From: M3007 sp041736625 | GTDB lineage: Bacteria; Bacteroidota; Bacteroidia; Chitinophagales; Saprospiraceae | NCBI GenBank assembly: GCA_041736625.1 | Contig: JBGSTG010000137.1 | Coordinates: 1-64,000, forward strand | Length of the DNA stretch: 64,000 nt | Direction of reading: 5' to 3' | Shown here: positions 61,509 through 64,000 of the stretch, piece by piece | How positions within the stretch are numbered: the stretch's first letter is position 1 | Layout of the letters: each line of letters starts with the position of its first letter | Position numbers and translations under genes: made by a program | Notes under the pieces: model-generated | What the model was told of the DNA's origin: nothing | The model's database searches: none | What the model saw: the letters and a program-made list of their open reading frames with translations, nothing else

Positions 61509-63245
61509 ATGAGCGCACTTTTTCCTCCTGCTCCTGAACTGAAAAATTTCGCAGAGGTATTGCAATGGCAAGGCGTTAACCATCCGAACAAGACCACATT
61601 CCGATTTTTAACCGACGGCGAGACCACCGAAGACGCCATTACTTATGGCCGGCTGGACGCCCGCGCCAAAGGCATCGCCGACAAATTGTCGGCACACTGC
61701 CAAAAAGGCGACCGCGTGCTTTTGCTGCTCACGCCCGGAATCGATTTCATTGCCGCCTTTTTCGGCTGCCTTTACGCCGGTTGTGTCGCCATTCCCACCT
61801 ACCCGCACCTGCGACAAAAGAAGGACGGCATCCTGACGCGCATCCTGAATGTCGCAGCCGACGCCACGCCCAAAGTTATTCTCTCCAACGCTATTGTGGA
61901 GCGCGCTTCCGCCGCTTTTTTTGCCGAAACAGCACACACGAAGGACATTCCGTGGGTTGACGTAACGCAGATCGCCCCAATGAACGACCCTGACTGGAAC
62001 AGCACACCGATAGACACGGACGATCTGGCCTTTCTGCAATATACCTCCGGCTCAACCAACACCCCCAAGGGCGTGATGGTCAGCCACGGTAACCTGATGC
62101 ACAACGCCATGACAATCACCAACGCTTTCGGTCTCACGCCGGAAGACAGGTGTGTGCTCTGGCTGCCTCCCTACCACGACATGGGCCTGATCGGCGGCAT
62201 CCTCACCCAGGTATTTGCCGGCGTGGAAACCATCCTGATGGCGCCCGCTTATTTCCTGCAACGCCCCATCCGTTGGTTGCAAGCCATAACCCGCTACCGG
62301 GCTACCGCCTCCGGCGGCCCCAATTTTACGTACGACTACGCCGTCAAAAAAGTAAAACCGGAACAACTCGCAGAGCTGGACCTGAGTACCCTGGCGGTGG
62401 CGTTCAGCGGCGCAGAACCCATCAACGCCGACACGTTGCTGCGTTTTGCCGACTATTTCGCCCCAACCGGCTTTCAGAACAAAGCCTTTCTGCCCTGCTA
62501 CGGCCTTGCCGAAGGCACTCTGATGATTACCGCCCAGCGCCGGGGCAACGGCTTTGTGGCGCACCGTTTCGACAAATCCGCGCTCGAACAACACCGCGTG
62601 GTACCCGATCCGGAAAACGGCCGCCTATTGGTTGGCTGTGGTGACACCATAGACGATACGGTGTTGCGCATCGTAAATCCCGAAAGCCTGCTGCCCACAC
62701 CGGAGGGCCAGATCGGCGAGATTTGGGCTGGCGGCAGCAGCGTCGCCAAGGGATACTGGAATCGGCCTGAAGCCACCCGGGAAACGTTCAAGGCCTTTAT
62801 CGCCGGCACCGGCGAAGGACCGTTTATGCGCACCGGCGACCTGGGATTTGTCCAAAACAACCAGCTTTTCATCACCGGCCGCATCAAATCGCTCATCATC
62901 ATCGACGGCAGCAACCACTACCCGCAAGACATTGAATGGACCGTCGAGCACTGTCACCCGGATATACAACCCCACGGGGCTGCTGCTTTTTCCGTTGACC
63001 TCGACGGTGCAGAAAAACTCATCATTGTCGCCGAACTCGACCCGCGCATGTTGCGCGACCTCAACGACGAGCAGGCGCGTGCCATCAAACGCGCCATCAC
63101 CGCGGCGGTATCCAACGAACATACACTGAGCGTGCACGACATCGTTTTCACCGGACGACTGCCCAAAACCACCAGCGGCAAAATCAAACACCATGAATGC
63201 CGCGCCGAATACCTCGAATCACTAACCAACCCCCAGGCGCCATGA
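61509..63245 (+). CDS. Fatty acyl-AMP ligase (FAAL)
   Basis: The 578 residues show the adenylating core: LQYTSGSTNTPKGVMVSHGN (about 178-197), LPPYHDMGLIGGIL, YGLAEGTLMIT, RTGDLGFVQNNQLFITGR and the late GKIKHHECR with the catalytic Lys. The DMGLIGGI stretch and the spacing are typical of fatty acyl-AMP ligases (FadD32/FAAL type), which hand acyl groups to a carrier protein rather than to CoA. The stop overlaps the start of the next gene (ATGA), which encodes a carrier protein domain, so the pair should work together. Confidence 0.92.
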   Translation: MSALFPPAPELKNFAEVLQWQGVNHPNKTTFRFLTDGETTEDAITYGRLDARAKGIADKLSAHCQKGDRVLLLLTPGIDFIAAFFGCLYAGCVAIPTYPHLRQKKDGILTRILNVAADATPKVILSNAIVERASAAFFAETAHTKDIPWVDVTQIAPMNDPDWNSTPIDTDDLAFLQYTSGSTNTPKGVMVSHGNLMHNAMTITNAFGLTPEDRCVLWLPPYHDMGLIGGILTQVFAGVETILMAPAYFLQRPIRWLQAITRYRATASGGPNFTYDYAVKKVKPEQLAELDLSTLAVAFSGAEPINADTLLRFADYFAPTGFQNKAFLPCYGLAEGTLMITAQRRGNGFVAHRFDKSALEQHRVVPDPENGRLLVGCGDTIDDTVLRIVNPESLLPTPEGQIGEIWAGGSSVAKGYWNRPEATRETFKAFIAGTGEGPFMRTGDLGFVQNNQLFITGRIKSLIIIDGSNHYPQDIEWTVEHCHPDIQPHGAAAFSVDLDGAEKLIIVAELDPRMLRDLNDEQARAIKRAITAAVSNEHTLSVHDIVFTGRLPKTTSGKIKHHECRAEYLESLTNPQAP

Positions 63246-64000
63246 ACAAAGCGCAAGACACCACCTTAGAAGATATCCGGGATTGGCTCCTGAACAACAT
63301 CGCCCAACGCCTGGAAATGAAACCCGAAGATATCCGGCTCGACGAGCCGGTGACCGCCCTGGGCCTGTCGTCCCGCGAAGCCATCATGATTTCCGGCGAA
63401 CTGGAAGAATGGCTGGACTGCGAATTGTCCCCCGAAATCCTGTACGAATACCCCGAGATCGGCCTGCTTTCGCAAAAGATCATGGAGAAGCTCCAAAAAC
63501 ACGCATCCGAAGCGCCGGTCTTCCGCTCGCGGCCACGCGAAGGCAAAGACGAGATGGCCTACGATTCGTTCGTCGATCTGGTGCAGGCCCGGGCCCGGGA
63601 GATTCCGAACAAGGACATATTCATTTTTCTGGCCGACGGCGAAACGGAGACGGTGCGCATCAACATGGCCCAACTCGACCGGCGCGCCCGCGCAGTAGCT
63701 GCCCATTTGCAACAACATGGGGCCGACGGAAAACCCGTGCTGCTGGTGTACCCGCCGGGCGTCGAGTTCATCACCGGTTTCCTCGGTTGCCTGTACGCCA
63801 AAGCCATTGCCGTGCCGGCCTACCCGCCCACCAAAAACCGGGGCATGGAGCGCCTGGATACCATTGCCGCCGACTGCGATGCCCACTTCGCCCTCACGAC
63901 AGCCGAAGGGATGGCGCAAATGCTGCGGAACAAAAAAGTGTCCGACGACTCATTCATCCGCCGCATTCACCTGATGGCCTCCGACACCATACCCGACGAC
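63242..64000 (+). CDS. Acyl carrier protein-acyl-AMP ligase fusion (partial)
   Basis: The gene starts four bases before the end of the FAAL gene and runs off the window; 253 codons are seen. Residues 1-85 are an acyl carrier domain with the phosphopantetheine site LGLSSREA (Ser44), and from about 100 a second adenylating domain begins (FVDLVQARAREIPNKDIFIF, LLVYPPGVEFITGFLGCLYA, AVPAYPPTKNRGMERLD). This order opens many polyketide/non-ribosomal hybrid or lipid-loading proteins. The downstream part will decide which. Confidence 0.9.
   Translation, partial: MNKAQDTTLEDIRDWLLNNIAQRLEMKPEDIRLDEPVTALGLSSREAIMISGELEEWLDCELSPEILYEYPEIGLLSQKIMEKLQKHASEAPVFRSRPREGKDEMAYDSFVDLVQARAREIPNKDIFIFLADGETETVRINMAQLDRRARAVAAHLQQHGADGKPVLLVYPPGVEFITGFLGCLYAKAIAVPAYPPTKNRGMERLDTIAADCDAHFALTTAEGMAQMLRNKKVSDDSFIRRIHLMASDTIPDD

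Overview
The window looks like a piece of a Bacteroidota chromosome, most likely from the Saprospiria/Chitinophagia side. The reasons are secreted proteins with type IX secretion (T9SS) sorting tails of both the type A and the gliding-associated CHU_C (type B) kind, SprB repeats, an ECF sigma/FecR/STN-TonB receptor/DUF4249 operon, a fused branched-chain-type E1 enzyme, and many start regions with the Bacteroidota promoter box TAnnTTTG instead of Shine-Dalgarno signals. No rRNA, tRNA, CRISPR array or complete insertion sequence was found.

Layout. At 1-114 lies the 5' end of an IS3-like transposase and a palindrome; next to it is a DUF72 gene whose start may have been remodelled. 0.99-7.0 kb: a sugar-nucleotide and glycan block (glycosyltransferase, gmd, fcl, manC, a DUF433 protein, a second glycosyltransferase). 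7.0-9.4 kb: YjbR, a lipoprotein, an SDR and a deoxynucleoside kinase on the minus strand. 9.6-15.2 kb: a LolD-like ATPase, an OmpA/TSP3 porin, a TlpA-like lipoprotein and purL. 15.4-18.4 kb: a 1006-residue protein with a TIR-like N-terminus, the best candidate here for an undescribed system. 18.4-27.4 kb: a TonB receptor with a SelL-like redoxin, malate dehydrogenase, and a complete ECF sigma/anti-sigma/TonB receptor/DUF4249 signalling operon. 27.5-31.1 kb: a Crp-type regulator, a fused E1 dehydrogenase, a DinB remnant and a DUF1761 membrane protein. 31.2-36.4 kb: a giant Cys-paired repeat protein interrupted by one TAG codon. 36.7-45.7 kb: gyrA, a TPR protein, a glycosyltransferase, an HTH protein, trmN6, a secreted phospholipase-D-type protein and a YggS-type PLP protein. 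45.9-57.2 kb: two convergent giant surface proteins, the second with a thioredoxin domain fused to SprB repeats. 57.4-64 kb: DUF423, a CotH-like protein, an AspH-type hydroxylase, a sterol-desaturase-type hydroxylase, a fatty acyl-AMP ligase and a truncated ACP-acyl-AMP ligase that opens a lipid or lipopeptide locus continuing past the window.

How the parts fit. Gmd, Fcl and ManC together give GDP-L-fucose from mannose-1-phosphate, next to glycosyltransferases that could use it. The sigma/FecR/TonB set is a self-contained outer-membrane sensing and uptake unit. The giant secreted proteins depend on a T9SS encoded elsewhere. Two long hairpin elements made of the heptamer GAATGCG (28142-28248 and 60055-60175) are a clear non-coding family; each begins directly after a TGA stop codon, and one supplies the end of a convergent gene.

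Coordinates are exact where a start or stop codon could be read. Domain borders are approximate, and all family assignments rest on motif recognition, not on database searches.
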